From CAYNHQ01 sp964397255 (GTDB lineage: Bacteria > Bdellovibrionota_G > JALEGL01 > DATDPG01): 64,000 nucleotides of DNA. The DNA lies in assembly GCA_964397255.1 (NCBI GenBank), contig CAYNHQ010000003.1, positions 124,001 through 188,000 on the forward strand, given 5' to 3'. Of this stretch, positions 13,101 to 22,252 are shown piece by piece. A model generated the notes under the pieces. It had not been told where the DNA came from. It saw nothing but the letters and a program-made list of their open reading frames with translations, and ran no database searches. The position numbers and the translations under genes are program-made. The first letter of the stretch is position 1, and each line of letters opens with the position of its first letter.

Positions 13101-15710
13101 TTAGGCGCCGTGGCACTTTTTGTATTTTTTGCCGGAGCCACAGGGACAGGGATCGTTTCGTCCCACCTTCTCTCCCTGGCGGCGCATCGTGCCGGCTACG
13201 GCTACCTGCCGCTGGGATTGAGGCTCTCCCCCATCATTCGCGGCTGATTGTCCCATCGCAGGAGCTGCCCCATGCGACATCACCATGTTTTGTTGCGCCG
13301 GAGCGCGAAAAATTTGCTGGCGTTCTTCCACCTCTTCTTTCGCCAACTGAATGTGGAAATAGCGCTCGACCGTAAGCTCTTTCGTTGCGTAAATCATTTC
13401 TGAAAACATTTCGAATCCCTTTTTTTGATACACCACCAATGGATCCTTCTGGGCATAGCCCTCAAAACCAACGGCATCTTTTAGGTGATCCATATTTAGA
13501 AGATGATCTTTCCAAAGTGTATCGATCGTCCGAAGCTTGATTTCGCGTTCAATTCTTCTCGTTAATTCCGAACCAAATTCTCTTTCTTTTTCTTCATGTC
13601 GAGCGATGACTGCGGCTAAGAGCGCATCACGCAAACCTTCCTGCGTTCTGGGTGCAAGCGTTTTGGCAGACACAGGCAGAGCGATTTCGAAGCTGCGCTG
13701 GAAGTTTTCATCAATCGATTTCCAATCCCAATCCTCTACCGGTTTACCTTCGATCGTGAAGGCGAGAACCATTTCTTCGATAACATCCTCAGTGTCAGCG
13801 CGAAACAGATCTTTAATGTCACTGCGTCCCAAAACATCCTTTCGAAGCGCATAAATGATTTTCCGCTGCTTGTTCATCACGTCGTCGTATTTCAAAAGAT
13901 GCTTCCGAATATCGAAGTTATGTCCCTCGACTCTTCGCTGCGCGGATTCAATCGCCTTGGATGTCCAGGGATGTTCGATGGCCTCCCCTTCCTCCATTCC
14001 GAGACGACTCATCATTCCCTGCCACTTGTCCGATCCGAAAATCCGCATGAGATCGTCTTCAAACGAGAGAAAAAAACGGGATTCACCGGGATCTCCCTGA
14101 CGCCCCGAACGCCCCCGGAGCTGGTTGTCGATTCGACGGGCCTCATGTCGTTCCGTCGCCAGGACAAAAAGGCCCCCCTTATCGGGAACTCCGGAACCTA
14201 GAACAATGTCGGTGCCGCGTCCCGCCATATTGGTAGCAATTGTGACCGAGCCCGCTTGACCGGCGTCTTTAATGATTTCCGCCTCACGCTCATGGTTTTT
14301 GGCATTGAGAACATTATGGGGAATGCCGTTTCGCTTGAGATATTTTGAAACCAATTCCGATTTTTCAATCGAGACCGTCCCCACAAGTACGGGTTGCTCC
14401 TTCTTGTGCAGTTCTTTGATCAGTTCCGTCACCGCTTCAAATTTCTCCCGCTCCGTTTTGTAAATGAGATCGGGTTGATCGAGTCGGACCATGGGCTTGT
14501 CCGTGGGAATGACAACGACATCGAGGTTGTAGATCTTTCCGAATTCCTCCGCTTCGGTATCGGCGGTTCCTGTCATACCGGCCAGCTTGTCGAACATTCG
14601 AAAGTAATTCTGAAACGTGATCGAAGCGAGAGTCTGGTTTTCGTTTTGAATGTTGACTCCCTCTTTGGCTTCGATCGCCTGATGCAGACCATCCGACCAA
14701 CGGCGTCCCGGCATTAATCGCCCTGTAAATTCATCGACGATCATCACTTCGCCTTCGCGCACCACATAATCCACATCACGATGATAGAGCGCATGCGCAC
14801 GAAGAGCCTGCTGAACGTGATGAAGCGTTTCAATTTGATCCGGATCGTAGAGATTTGCGATTTTGAGGGCACCTTCCACTGTCGCAATTCCCTCTTCCGT
14901 CAGCATCGCCTGGCGTGACTTTTCGTCGATCGTGAAATCTTTTTCTTTCTGAAGCTGAGGAATGATCTTGTCGATTCGGTAATATTTGTCCGTGGTCTCG
15001 TCGGTCGGTCCTGAAATGATGAGAGGTGTTCTGGCTTCGTCAATCAAGATGGAATCCACTTCGTCGACAATCGCGTAATAAAGATCGCGCTGACAATAAT
15101 CTTCGAGGCGAAATTTCATATTGTCACGGAGGTAATCGAAACCGAATTCGTTGTTTTGGCCGTAAGTGACATCGCTGTTATAGGCTTCCTGTCTTTCTTG
15201 ATCGTTTTTCTCGTGGACAATCACGCCAACCTTCAGCCCAAGAAATCGATAAATTTCACCCATCCACTGCGCGTCACGCTTGGCGAGATAATCGTTGACC
15301 GTCACAACATGTACTCCGCGACCTAAGAGGGCATTGAGATAAACCGGGAGTGTCGCCACCAACGTCTTTCCTTCGCCGGTTCTCATTTCTGCGATTTTCC
15401 CCTGATGGAGAACGATTCCGCCGATTAACTGAACATCAAAATGGCGCATTCCGAGCGTCCGGCGACCCGCTTCTCGGCAAACCGCAAATGCCTCCGGCAA
15501 GAGCGCGTCGAGCATCAATTGCCTCTTTTTGGGATCCGGTTCCTTTTGAAGCCGGGCGCGAAACTCGTCCGTCTTTTGTCGGAGAGAAGCATCGGAAAGA
15601 ACGCGCAGGGAGGGCTCGAGTGAATTTATTTCGTCAATAATCGGTTGTAACCGCTTGATATCGCGATCATGCTTCGTACCGAAAATTTTCTTGGCAATAT
15701 GCTCGAGCAT
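13101..15710 (-). CDS. secA: preprotein translocase ATPase SecA
   Basis: An 869-residue full-length SecA, the motor of Sec export. Nucleotide-binding motifs include MRTGEGKTLVATLP (Walker A), DEVDSILIDEARTPL (Walker B/DEAD), GMTGTADTEAEEF, NMAGRGTDIVLG and LRGRSGRQGDPGES. The helical scaffold and wing regions follow. The extreme C-terminus is the SecB-binding zinc motif NDPCPCGSGKKYKKCHGA, here ending the protein. The length is slightly below E. coli SecA (901). It forms the stable border of the ychF accessory island on this side. Confidence 0.98.
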   Translation of the reverse strand: MLEHIAKKIFGTKHDRDIKRLQPIIDEINSLEPSLRVLSDASLRQKTDEFRARLQKEPDPKKRQLMLDALLPEAFAVCREAGRRTLGMRHFDVQLIGGIVLHQGKIAEMRTGEGKTLVATLPVYLNALLGRGVHVVTVNDYLAKRDAQWMGEIYRFLGLKVGVIVHEKNDQERQEAYNSDVTYGQNNEFGFDYLRDNMKFRLEDYCQRDLYYAIVDEVDSILIDEARTPLIISGPTDETTDKYYRIDKIIPQLQKEKDFTIDEKSRQAMLTEEGIATVEGALKIANLYDPDQIETLHHVQQALRAHALYHRDVDYVVREGEVMIVDEFTGRLMPGRRWSDGLHQAIEAKEGVNIQNENQTLASITFQNYFRMFDKLAGMTGTADTEAEEFGKIYNLDVVVIPTDKPMVRLDQPDLIYKTEREKFEAVTELIKELHKKEQPVLVGTVSIEKSELVSKYLKRNGIPHNVLNAKNHEREAEIIKDAGQAGSVTIATNMAGRGTDIVLGSGVPDKGGLFVLATERHEARRIDNQLRGRSGRQGDPGESRFFLSFEDDLMRIFGSDKWQGMMSRLGMEEGEAIEHPWTSKAIESAQRRVEGHNFDIRKHLLKYDDVMNKQRKIIYALRKDVLGRSDIKDLFRADTEDVIEEMVLAFTIEGKPVEDWDWKSIDENFQRSFEIALPVSAKTLAPRTQEGLRDALLAAVIARHEEKEREFGSELTRRIEREIKLRTIDTLWKDHLLNMDHLKDAVGFEGYAQKDPLVVYQKKGFEMFSEMIYATKELTVERYFHIQLAKEEVEERQQIFRAPAQQNMVMSHGAAPAMGQSAANDGGEPQSQRQVAVAGTMRRQGEKVGRNDPCPCGSGKKYKKCHGA

Positions 15711-15751
15711 GGCGGGTGAGATGAGCTACGCGGAAACGGGAAGAATGGCAA

Positions 15752-16717
15752 CTACCAAGAGGAATCGAGGATGAATTTCATCGGATTAACAGGCACGCCA
15801 TTTTCACGAACTTCATAATGGAGGTGGGGTCCGGTGGATCTCCCCGTGTTGCCAATCATTGTGATGGCTTCACCCCGACGAACATGCTGGCCCACTTTCT
15901 TCAGCAATTCGGAATTGTGGGCAAATCGGGTGACCACTCCGTACCCGTGATTGATCACCAACACTTTTCCATATCCCTCTTCTGAGCCCGCGAATGTGAC
16001 TGTCCCATCGGCAGGTGACGTTACCTTTGTGCCCACCGGGGCGGCGATATCGATTCCCTCATGCAACTGCCGAAGACCCGTGAAAGGAGATACTCGATAA
16101 CCAAACGTCGAAGCGAGAAATCCTCGAGCAGGCCATGTGGAGGGACGAGCATCTAAGAATGATGTTCGGTCTTTGAGCAGTTCATAGGTTTCCTGCAGGC
16201 TCTGCTCTTTCAACGAGGCACGCGCGCCCAGATCGTTTACTGACAGCTCGAGCGAACGAACTTTATAACCATAATCTCCCGCCTTTGGATCCACCGAGGC
16301 GACCATGACACCGTCAAGAGAGTCTTTTCCACCCGTTTGCTGTTCCGTATAAATTTGTTCATCCTCGCGGCTGATCGGACCGATTCCCGCCGCGGTCGGT
16401 GTTTGATCGAGATTCGCCAAGACACGAAGCTTCTGCTCGAAATTCTGAATACGAACCAACGTAGCATTGGCGGCATTCACTTTCGTATTCAGCGTTTGCA
16501 GCTGCCCTTCGAGATACTGAATCTTTAATCGCGCATCCTGAAATTCCCCCCAGCGAGCGAGGTATTGAAGTGACATCACGAAAGTCGTCAGACCCACGAT
16601 GACCAAAACAATTCCAATCGCTCCGGCCCATCGAAGGGCGGAGCGCGGGACAATCCACTTCCGGACATAGGAACTTCGTTCCGGAATGACCATGAATGTA
16701 AAGAAACGGTTAGACAT
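15752..16717 (-). CDS. M23-family metalloendopeptidase, membrane anchored
   Basis: A 321-residue protein with a transmembrane segment at about residues 30-52 and a coiled-coil (roughly 70-115, LQTLNTKVNAANATLVRIQ). A C-terminal LytM/M23 domain follows: LHEGIDIAAPVGTKV supplies the first zinc His and Asp, and TGPHLHYEVREN the HxH motif. Active zinc residues are all present, so it probably cleaves peptidoglycan peptide cross-links rather than only activating amidases. It lies about 40 bp upstream of secA on the same strand and may be cotranscribed. Confidence 0.93.
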   Translation of the reverse strand: MSNRFFTFMVIPERSSYVRKWIVPRSALRWAGAIGIVLVIVGLTTFVMSLQYLARWGEFQDARLKIQYLEGQLQTLNTKVNAANATLVRIQNFEQKLRVLANLDQTPTAAGIGPISREDEQIYTEQQTGGKDSLDGVMVASVDPKAGDYGYKVRSLELSVNDLGARASLKEQSLQETYELLKDRTSFLDARPSTWPARGFLASTFGYRVSPFTGLRQLHEGIDIAAPVGTKVTSPADGTVTFAGSEEGYGKVLVINHGYGVVTRFAHNSELLKKVGQHVRRGEAITMIGNTGRSTGPHLHYEVRENGVPVNPMKFILDSSW

Positions 16718-16749
16718 CGTGGCACATCCTATGGTCGTGAAACGTCACG

Positions 16750-17535
16750 TCAACCCTTTTTATTTCCCATCACTCGAATCACAATGAGAGTGATATTGTC
16801 ATCTCCCCCCCGCTCATTGGCGAGATCGACCAATTTTCGAGCCACTTGCTCGGCATCCTTTTCCGCGGCGATTTTCAAAATTTCATGATCCTGAACCATG
16901 TTGGAAAGACCGTCGGAGCACATGACGTATGTGTCATCTTCCTGAACTTTCCATACCATCGTATCGATTTCGACTTCCTCATGAACACCGACAGAACGGG
17001 TGATGATGTTTTTAAGTTGATGGGTTCTCGCCTCGGTTTGCGTGATGAGTCCGCTCTTGAGTTGCTCATGAACCAAGGAATGATCTTCCGTGATTTGCGT
17101 AATATTTCCCGCACGTATGCAATACGCTCGGCTGTCGCCGACATGCGCAACGTAGGCTTTGTCTTCCATGAAAAGCATGACAGTCGAAGTCGTTCCCATA
17201 CCGCGCAGCTCCGGTTCTTCGGAAGCCTTTCGAATGATCATGCTTCCCGCGCGGGTCAGAGCCTCGCGAAGCTTTTCCTGTGAGGATCCGTCATTGGTGC
17301 CCGGCTCGGAATCGAGATAACTCTTATCGGGTACCTTCGATTTCTTCCGATCCTCCCCTTTAAGAATTTCTTCGACGGTCGAAACGGCAATTTTACTGGC
17401 AAACTCTCCCCCGGCATGCCCCCCCATGCCATCGGCCACGACGTATAACTTTAATTTGTCGTTAACAAGGTAACTGTCTTCGTTTCGTTGGCGTTTTCGG
17501 CCGATATCTGTGATCCCGCAGGAGACAAGTTTCAT
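16750..17535 (-). CDS. PP2C-type Ser/Thr protein phosphatase (Stp1/PrpC family)
   Basis: A 261-residue phosphatase. Motifs are KRQRNEDSYLV, VVADGMGGHAGGEFAS (metal ligands), GTTSTVMLF, AHVGDSRAYCIR, EDHSLVHEQL, VMCSDGLSNMV and GGDDNITLIVIR. All Asp ligands of the binuclear metal centre are present. The frame can extend to 17586, but the family begins near MKLVSCGITDIG, so ATG 17535 is preferred; it then sits 19 bp after the acyltransferase stop. A matching Ser/Thr kinase is not in the window. A roughly 35-residue loop with Lys/Ser (KKSKVPDKSY) between motifs is an unusual insert. Confidence 0.92.
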   Translation of the reverse strand: MKLVSCGITDIGRKRQRNEDSYLVNDKLKLYVVADGMGGHAGGEFASKIAVSTVEEILKGEDRKKSKVPDKSYLDSEPGTNDGSSQEKLREALTRAGSMIIRKASEEPELRGMGTTSTVMLFMEDKAYVAHVGDSRAYCIRAGNITQITEDHSLVHEQLKSGLITQTEARTHQLKNIITRSVGVHEEVEIDTMVWKVQEDDTYVMCSDGLSNMVQDHEILKIAAEKDAEQVARKLVDLANERGGDDNITLIVIRVMGNKKG

Positions 17536-17554
17536 GGTTGCGTCGTGATTTTGA

Positions 17555-18286
17555 CTAAGAATATCGGACCTCCCCCGGGGGGTCAAAGTTCGTTTTCAGA
17601 ACTTCTATCATTATATTCCGAACCATATCTCTAAAGTCGTACTTTTCTTCGATGGAATAAACGGTTGGAATTATTGGTGGAAGTATCGTTACAGAAATCA
17701 CGCTAGGACGAATTCGCATCGAACCTTTCGGGAGCACATGAACACTACCATCGATCACAACGGGAAGGACGGTCACTCCTGTCTCCATTGCTAAATGGAA
17801 TGCTCCCATCTTAAATGGAAGCAGATTCCCATCGCGAGAGCGTGTCCCCTCCGGAAAAAAGGCGATCGATTTACCCTCCCGTAAACGATGGGCGGCCACG
17901 CCCATGCTCGCAATCGCCTGTTCTTTGTTCTGCCGGTCGACGCTGACGTAGCCGGCCCGCTTCATATGCCAGCCGAGAAACGGAATCCGAAAATTTTCCT
18001 TTTTTGAAACCCACACGAACTGGAAGGGGAGAATGGCGGAGAGAATCAGGATGTCGATTTGCCCCTGATGATTTGAAACCACGATGTACGCTTTTTTCTC
18101 ACGCACAAGTTCCAGTCCTGAAATCTCCAACTTACTGCCGCTGATCCAGAGGCACCAGCGTGCCCACGTCCGCATGCAAAAATGTGCTGATCTTCCGGTA
18201 GAATCGAAAACGGAAAGCAGAAGGGAGAGCGTTCCCCAAAATGCAGTCGCGATTGCTGCGAGAAACCACCTAACGAGAGAGAGCAC
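17555..18286 (-). CDS. 1-acyl-sn-glycerol-3-phosphate acyltransferase (PlsC-like)
   Basis: A membrane acyltransferase of glycerophospholipid synthesis making phosphatidic acid from lysophosphatidic acid. It shows the catalytic HX4D box in VVSNHQGQID, a second motif around SKKENFRIPFLGW, FFPEGTRSRDG for substrate binding, and VTVLPVVIDGS. An N-terminal hydrophobic helix anchors it. I prefer the GTG at 18286 (17-bp overlap with recN); an ATG at 18328 would overlap recN by 59 bp and add only residues encoded by the recN end. Specificity for LPA versus other acyl acceptors is not certain. Confidence 0.9.
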   Translation of the reverse strand: MLSLVRWFLAAIATAFWGTLSLLLSVFDSTGRSAHFCMRTWARWCLWISGSKLEISGLELVREKKAYIVVSNHQGQIDILILSAILPFQFVWVSKKENFRIPFLGWHMKRAGYVSVDRQNKEQAIASMGVAAHRLREGKSIAFFPEGTRSRDGNLLPFKMGAFHLAMETGVTVLPVVIDGSVHVLPKGSMRIRPSVISVTILPPIIPTVYSIEEKYDFRDMVRNIMIEVLKTNFDPPGEVRYS

Positions 18287-19991
18287 CGGGTCCAAGTTCC
18301 TGTCCGCGGCGGAGAAGCTCGGACGCATGCTCGAGTGTTTTTCGCGTGATTTCGATGCCGCCCATCATCCGTCCCAATTCTTCTCTTCTTCCCCGCTCAT
18401 CCAGTCGAGTCACGCCCGCTTCGGTCCTTCCCCCTTTGACCCGCTTTTCGACACTTAGGTGAGCCACGGCGTAGCAAGCGATCTGAGCCAAGTGCGTGAC
18501 ACAAAGAACTTGTCGGCCGCGTGAGAGCTTTTGGAGTCGAATCCCGACTCGCTCCGCTGTCTCCCCGCCGATTCCCGAATCCACCTCATCAAATAGATAA
18601 ACAGTGTCGGAGGAATCCTCTCCTGCCAGTGCAATCCCCTTGATCGCCAACAAGATCCGAGAGAGTTCGCCACCAGACGCAATCTTCGCCAAAGGTTTAA
18701 ACCCCTCTCCCGGATTGGGAGCCATTTCAAGAGCGATTTCCTCGGCGCCATTCGGTCCATAGAGTTGGTCTCCAATCGAAATAGACCCCTCCTCTTCCAC
18801 CACCTTCCAGCAAATCGTGAGCTCGGCTTTCGGCATTCCAAGATAAGAAAGTTCACGGCCTACCTCCGCGGAAAATTCTTTCGTACTTTTTTTCCGCGCT
18901 TTCGTGAGCTTGTCTGCCGACTGTTGAAGCTTTTTCGCGGCTTCATTCCATTCCTTTTCCAACTCCGCCGTACGAATTGTTGAATCTTCGTTCAATGCCA
19001 CAAGTACTGCGATCCGGTCTCGTTCCTCTATAGCCTGAGCAATCGATCCATACTTACGCGATAGAGTTTGGAGCTGAGCCAGCCGTGCTTCAATTCGATC
19101 CACTTCCGCGGGATCAAATTCTAGCGATCGGCGATAGTGCGAAGCTTGGCGGCTTAAATCGAATAATTTGGATTGAATGGTCTCCGCTTCCGCCATCCAG
19201 GACTCAAGAGATGAATCGAGCTTGGTTCCTCCCCGAAGTTCATTCACTAATTTTCCGAAAAGCGTCGTGAGTCCGCCTTCCCCATCTAAAAGCTCTTCAA
19301 GGGTTGCGGCGCTTTTTGCTAGTTTTTCACCATTTGTGGCTCGTTGTTGGGCCGTGGAAAGTTCTTCCATCTCACCGGTTTTCAGCTCCGCACCCTTTAG
19401 CTCTTTCAACTGATAGTCGAGAAACTCTTTTTGTCTGGCCGCTTCGGCACGTTCTGATTCGAACTTCTTTTTTCGCGATTCAATTTCTCGAAGTCTTGCA
19501 AAGTGCTCGGCATAAGTGCGGAAGATTTCAAGGTGATCCCCATACTCGTCTAAGTAACGGACATGCTTTTCTTCCAAGAGGAGCTCCTGCTGACCATGTT
19601 GGCCACTGATATCAATCCATCGAGAGGCGAAATTTACCAGTCCCGCTACCGTCCATTGCCATCCATTCGCAAACGCTCGGCTTCGGCCGTCGGCGCCGAT
19701 CGTTCTGCGCAAAATCAATTCATTCCCTTCGATCGGTATACCCTGCGCCTTTAATTCAGACCAAACGGCCGATTTCGGTGAAAATCGAAGAATGCCTTCC
19801 ACCGTGGCTATTTCGGTTCCATGCCGCACGTCATCACTCGACGCACGCTTCCCCGCCAGAAGGCCAATGGCATCGACCAAAATGGACTTCCCCGCCCCCG
19901 TTTCGCCCGTCAGAACGTTAAGGCCCTCGCTAAATTTTACTTCGAGTTCAGGAAGAATGGCCAGATTTGAAATCCGTAATTCCGTCAGCAT
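18270..19991 (-). CDS. recN: DNA repair protein RecN
   Basis: A 573-residue SMC-like ATPase acting in double-strand break repair. The N-terminus is LTELRISNLAIL followed by Walker A GETGAGKSILVDAIGLL. A long coiled-coil region lies at about 160-380. The C-terminal half has the ABC signature ASGGELSRILLAIK, Walker B VYLFDEVDSGIGGETA and the VLCVTHLAQIA switch His. The length matches the family (about 550). The acyltransferase gene follows with overlapping ends. No LexA-type site was recognised in front. Confidence 0.97.
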   Translation of the reverse strand: MLTELRISNLAILPELEVKFSEGLNVLTGETGAGKSILVDAIGLLAGKRASSDDVRHGTEIATVEGILRFSPKSAVWSELKAQGIPIEGNELILRRTIGADGRSRAFANGWQWTVAGLVNFASRWIDISGQHGQQELLLEEKHVRYLDEYGDHLEIFRTYAEHFARLREIESRKKKFESERAEAARQKEFLDYQLKELKGAELKTGEMEELSTAQQRATNGEKLAKSAATLEELLDGEGGLTTLFGKLVNELRGGTKLDSSLESWMAEAETIQSKLFDLSRQASHYRRSLEFDPAEVDRIEARLAQLQTLSRKYGSIAQAIEERDRIAVLVALNEDSTIRTAELEKEWNEAAKKLQQSADKLTKARKKSTKEFSAEVGRELSYLGMPKAELTICWKVVEEEGSISIGDQLYGPNGAEEIALEMAPNPGEGFKPLAKIASGGELSRILLAIKGIALAGEDSSDTVYLFDEVDSGIGGETAERVGIRLQKLSRGRQVLCVTHLAQIACYAVAHLSVEKRVKGGRTEAGVTRLDERGRREELGRMMGGIEITRKTLEHASELLRRGQELGPGALSR

Positions 19992-20085
19992 CAGCCGGCC
20001 GAACTAACATGAATCCCCTTACCTGTCGATTGAGGTTTCTCTTCCGAATGTATTATCCGAATAACTATGCTATTTTTGACTGAAG

Positions 20086-20448
20086 ATGGCCTCGACCACC
20101 CTCACTGAATTCGAAAAAGCTGTGCAACGTTTGAAAGAAGCTTTGGATCGGCCCAAAGATGATTTTATTCGGGATTCTGTGATTCAGCGTTTTGAGTTCT
20201 GCATAGAACTGGCCTGGAAGTCCGCGCGAAAAGCTTTAGGGGTCAGCTCCACGGCACCTAAAGTAGTGCTTCGTGATCTGGCGCAGCAAGGCTTGATTGC
20301 TGACCCCGCGCGCTGGTTTGCGTATTTGGAGGCTCGAAATCAGACCTCTCATACTTACAAAGAGGAGTTAGCCGAAAAAGTCTATCAGGTCGCGAAAGAG
20401 GCACTACCGGAGCTTGAAAAACTACTGCATTCGCTTAAAGCCATATGA
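20086..20448 (+). CDS. HEPN-domain toxin/nucleotidyltransferase partner (HI0074-like)
   Basis: A 120-residue all-helical protein: LTEFEKAVQRLKEAL, IRDSVIQRFEFCIELAWKS, and ARNQTSHTYKEELAE containing the HEPN RX4H motif (RNQTSH). In HEPN/MNT type VII toxin-antitoxin systems the HEPN protein is an RNase that its MNT partner inactivates by AMPylating or oligoadenylating a Tyr near the motif; a Tyr follows two residues later here (HTY). The stop overlaps the MNT start by 4 bp (ATGA). The pair sits between recN and the liv operon, away from the two islands. Confidence 0.9.
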   Translation: MASTTLTEFEKAVQRLKEALDRPKDDFIRDSVIQRFEFCIELAWKSARKALGVSSTAPKVVLRDLAQQGLIADPARWFAYLEARNQTSHTYKEELAEKVYQVAKEALPELEKLLHSLKAI

Positions 20449-20744
20449 AATTTGGTCTGAGCCATGAGCAGTGGAATCTAATACACGAAAACCTGATTCT
20501 TCCACTCAAGCAAAAAGGGGCCCGACTCTGGGTCTTCGGTTCACGAGCCACAGGCACATTTCAAAAATTTTCGGATATTGATTTTCTTTATGAGCCTAGT
20601 CACGCTATTGCCGACTCCTTCATTTACGAAATCAAGTCAAATATTGAGGAAAGTAATCTCCCTATCAAAGTCGATTTGGTGTCGATCAACGACCTGGCTG
20701 AAACTTACAAATCGCAGGTTCTTAAAGACCGTGTGGAAATCTAA
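20445..20744 (+). CDS. MNT-domain minimal nucleotidyltransferase antitoxin
   Basis: A 99-residue minimal nucleotidyltransferase. WVFGSRATGTFQKFSDIDFL is the GSX10DXD catalytic motif, and a third acidic residue comes in IKVDLVSIND. It would transfer AMP groups to the HEPN partner encoded immediately upstream. Both catalytic Asp residues are present, so it is likely active. The stop is 16 bp before the convergent livF stop. Confidence 0.92.
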   Translation: MKFGLSHEQWNLIHENLILPLKQKGARLWVFGSRATGTFQKFSDIDFLYEPSHAIADSFIYEIKSNIEESNLPIKVDLVSINDLAETYKSQVLKDRVEI

Positions 20745-20759
20745 CATTGAACAAGAGGT

Positions 20760-21479
20760 TTATTCGCCCAGGTAGGCTTTGCGGACGGCGGCGTTGGAAA
20801 GAAGAGCTTGGGCGCTGTCTTCCAAAACGATTTTGCCCGTCTCAATCACATAGGCCCGATGAGCGGTCTTGAGGGCCAAGTGTGCGTTTTGCTCGACCAG
20901 GAAAATCGTGCATCCTTCACGATTGATCTCTTCGATGATTTTAAAAATCTTTTGAACCAACAAAGGAGCCAATCCCAATGACGGTTCATCTAAAAGAAGT
21001 ACGGATGGGCGAGACATCAACCCGCGACCGATAGCTAACATCTGTTGCTCACCCCCCGAGAGCGTCCCCGCTGCCTGGGATTTTCGCTCACGAAGAATCG
21101 GAAATAGGTCATAGACATGCGAGAGATCTTGAGCGATTTCATGTTTATCCGATCGAAGATACGCGCCGAGGTCGAGATTCTCTTCCACCGTCAGATTTCC
21201 AAAAATCCCTCTTCCCTCCGGAACATGTGAAATTCCCGCGGCGACCACGGCTCGCGGTTTCGCTTGAGGAAGCGGGGCACCCCGATAATCGATCCTCCCC
21301 TTCGTCGGTCGATTGAGTCCTGAAATGGTTTTTAAAAGAGTGCTCTTTCCAGCGCCGTTCGAACCGATGAGGGTAACGATCTCTCCCTTACGAACCGAAA
21401 GCGATACACCTTTAAGAGCATGGATCACACCGTAATGCACGTGGAGATCGCGAATCTCAAGAAGAAGTGGCTCAGTCAT
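20760..21479 (-). CDS. livF: branched-chain amino acid ABC transporter ATPase LivF
   Basis: A 239-residue ATPase of the HAAT family. It has Walker A GSNGAGKSTLLKT, Q-loop region, signature LSGGEQQMLAIGRGLMSRP, Walker B VLLLDEPSLGL and H-loop VEQN (the usual His is replaced by the family-typical Gln/Asn). It pairs with LivG to energise uptake of Leu/Ile/Val or similar amino acids. It is the last gene of a five-gene operon, overlapping livG by 4 bp. Confidence 0.95.
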   Translation of the reverse strand: MTEPLLLEIRDLHVHYGVIHALKGVSLSVRKGEIVTLIGSNGAGKSTLLKTISGLNRPTKGRIDYRGAPLPQAKPRAVVAAGISHVPEGRGIFGNLTVEENLDLGAYLRSDKHEIAQDLSHVYDLFPILRERKSQAAGTLSGGEQQMLAIGRGLMSRPSVLLLDEPSLGLAPLLVQKIFKIIEEINREGCTIFLVEQNAHLALKTAHRAYVIETGKIVLEDSAQALLSNAAVRKAYLGE

Positions 21480-22252
21480 ACGTGAGACGCTCCGAGATAG
21501 GCCTCAATCACCTTTGGATTTTTTCGGATTTCACTCGGGATTCCTTCGGCAATGACGATGCCATGATCCAGGACGGCGATTCGGTCGCTGATTTCCATCA
21601 CGAGTCGCATGTCATGTTCGATCAAAAGAATCGCGAGAGAGAATTCGTCGCGCAGTCGACGAATGGTTTTCATCAGACTCGCTGTTTCCTGCGTATTCAT
21701 TCCCGCTGCGGGTTCATCGAGAAGAAGCACCTTGGGACTCGTGGCAAGAGCACGGACGATTTCAAGCTCGCGCTGCTCCCCATAGGGAAGGTTTCGAGCT
21801 ATCTCGTGAGCGCGCTCCCGAAGCCCGAAAACGTCCAAAAGCTTAAATGCGCGATCAAGTGTGTCGGCCTCTTCCGCCCAAAAACGCGGAGGTCGAAAAA
21901 GCGCCCCTCCAAAAGAATACGTATGATGAAGATGAAACGCCGCACGGACGTTATCGAGGACGGAAAGATCTTTAAATAGGCGAATGTTTTGAAATGTTCG
22001 AGCCAAGCCGAGGGCGGCGATTTTTGATGGCCGCTTCCCCGCCAAAGAAATCCCATTAAATTCAATTTTCCCCGCGTCGGCGGGATAAACTCCCGTGATC
22101 AAATTAAATACGGTTGTCTTACCGGCTCCATTCGGCCCGATGAGACTTACGATTTCGCCGGGTGAAAGCTCAAGTGAAACTTCGGTGACCGCTCGAAGAC
22201 CTCCAAAGCTGAGACTACAGTCCTTTAAAGTCAATCGCGACGTAGCAGCCAC
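21476..22252 (-). CDS. livG: branched-chain amino acid ABC transporter ATPase LivG
   Basis: A 258-residue ATPase. It has Walker A GPNGAGKTTVFNLITG, signature NLPYGEQRELEIVRAL (the LivG variant of LSGGQ), Walker B VLLLDEPAAGMN and H-loop LIEHDM. The C-terminal extension VIAEGIPSEIRKNPKVIEAYLG is typical of LivG. It begins 1 bp after livM and overlaps livF. Confidence 0.96.
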   Translation of the reverse strand: MAATSRLTLKDCSLSFGGLRAVTEVSLELSPGEIVSLIGPNGAGKTTVFNLITGVYPADAGKIEFNGISLAGKRPSKIAALGLARTFQNIRLFKDLSVLDNVRAAFHLHHTYSFGGALFRPPRFWAEEADTLDRAFKLLDVFGLRERAHEIARNLPYGEQRELEIVRALATSPKVLLLDEPAAGMNTQETASLMKTIRRLRDEFSLAILLIEHDMRLVMEISDRIAVLDHGIVIAEGIPSEIRKNPKVIEAYLGASHV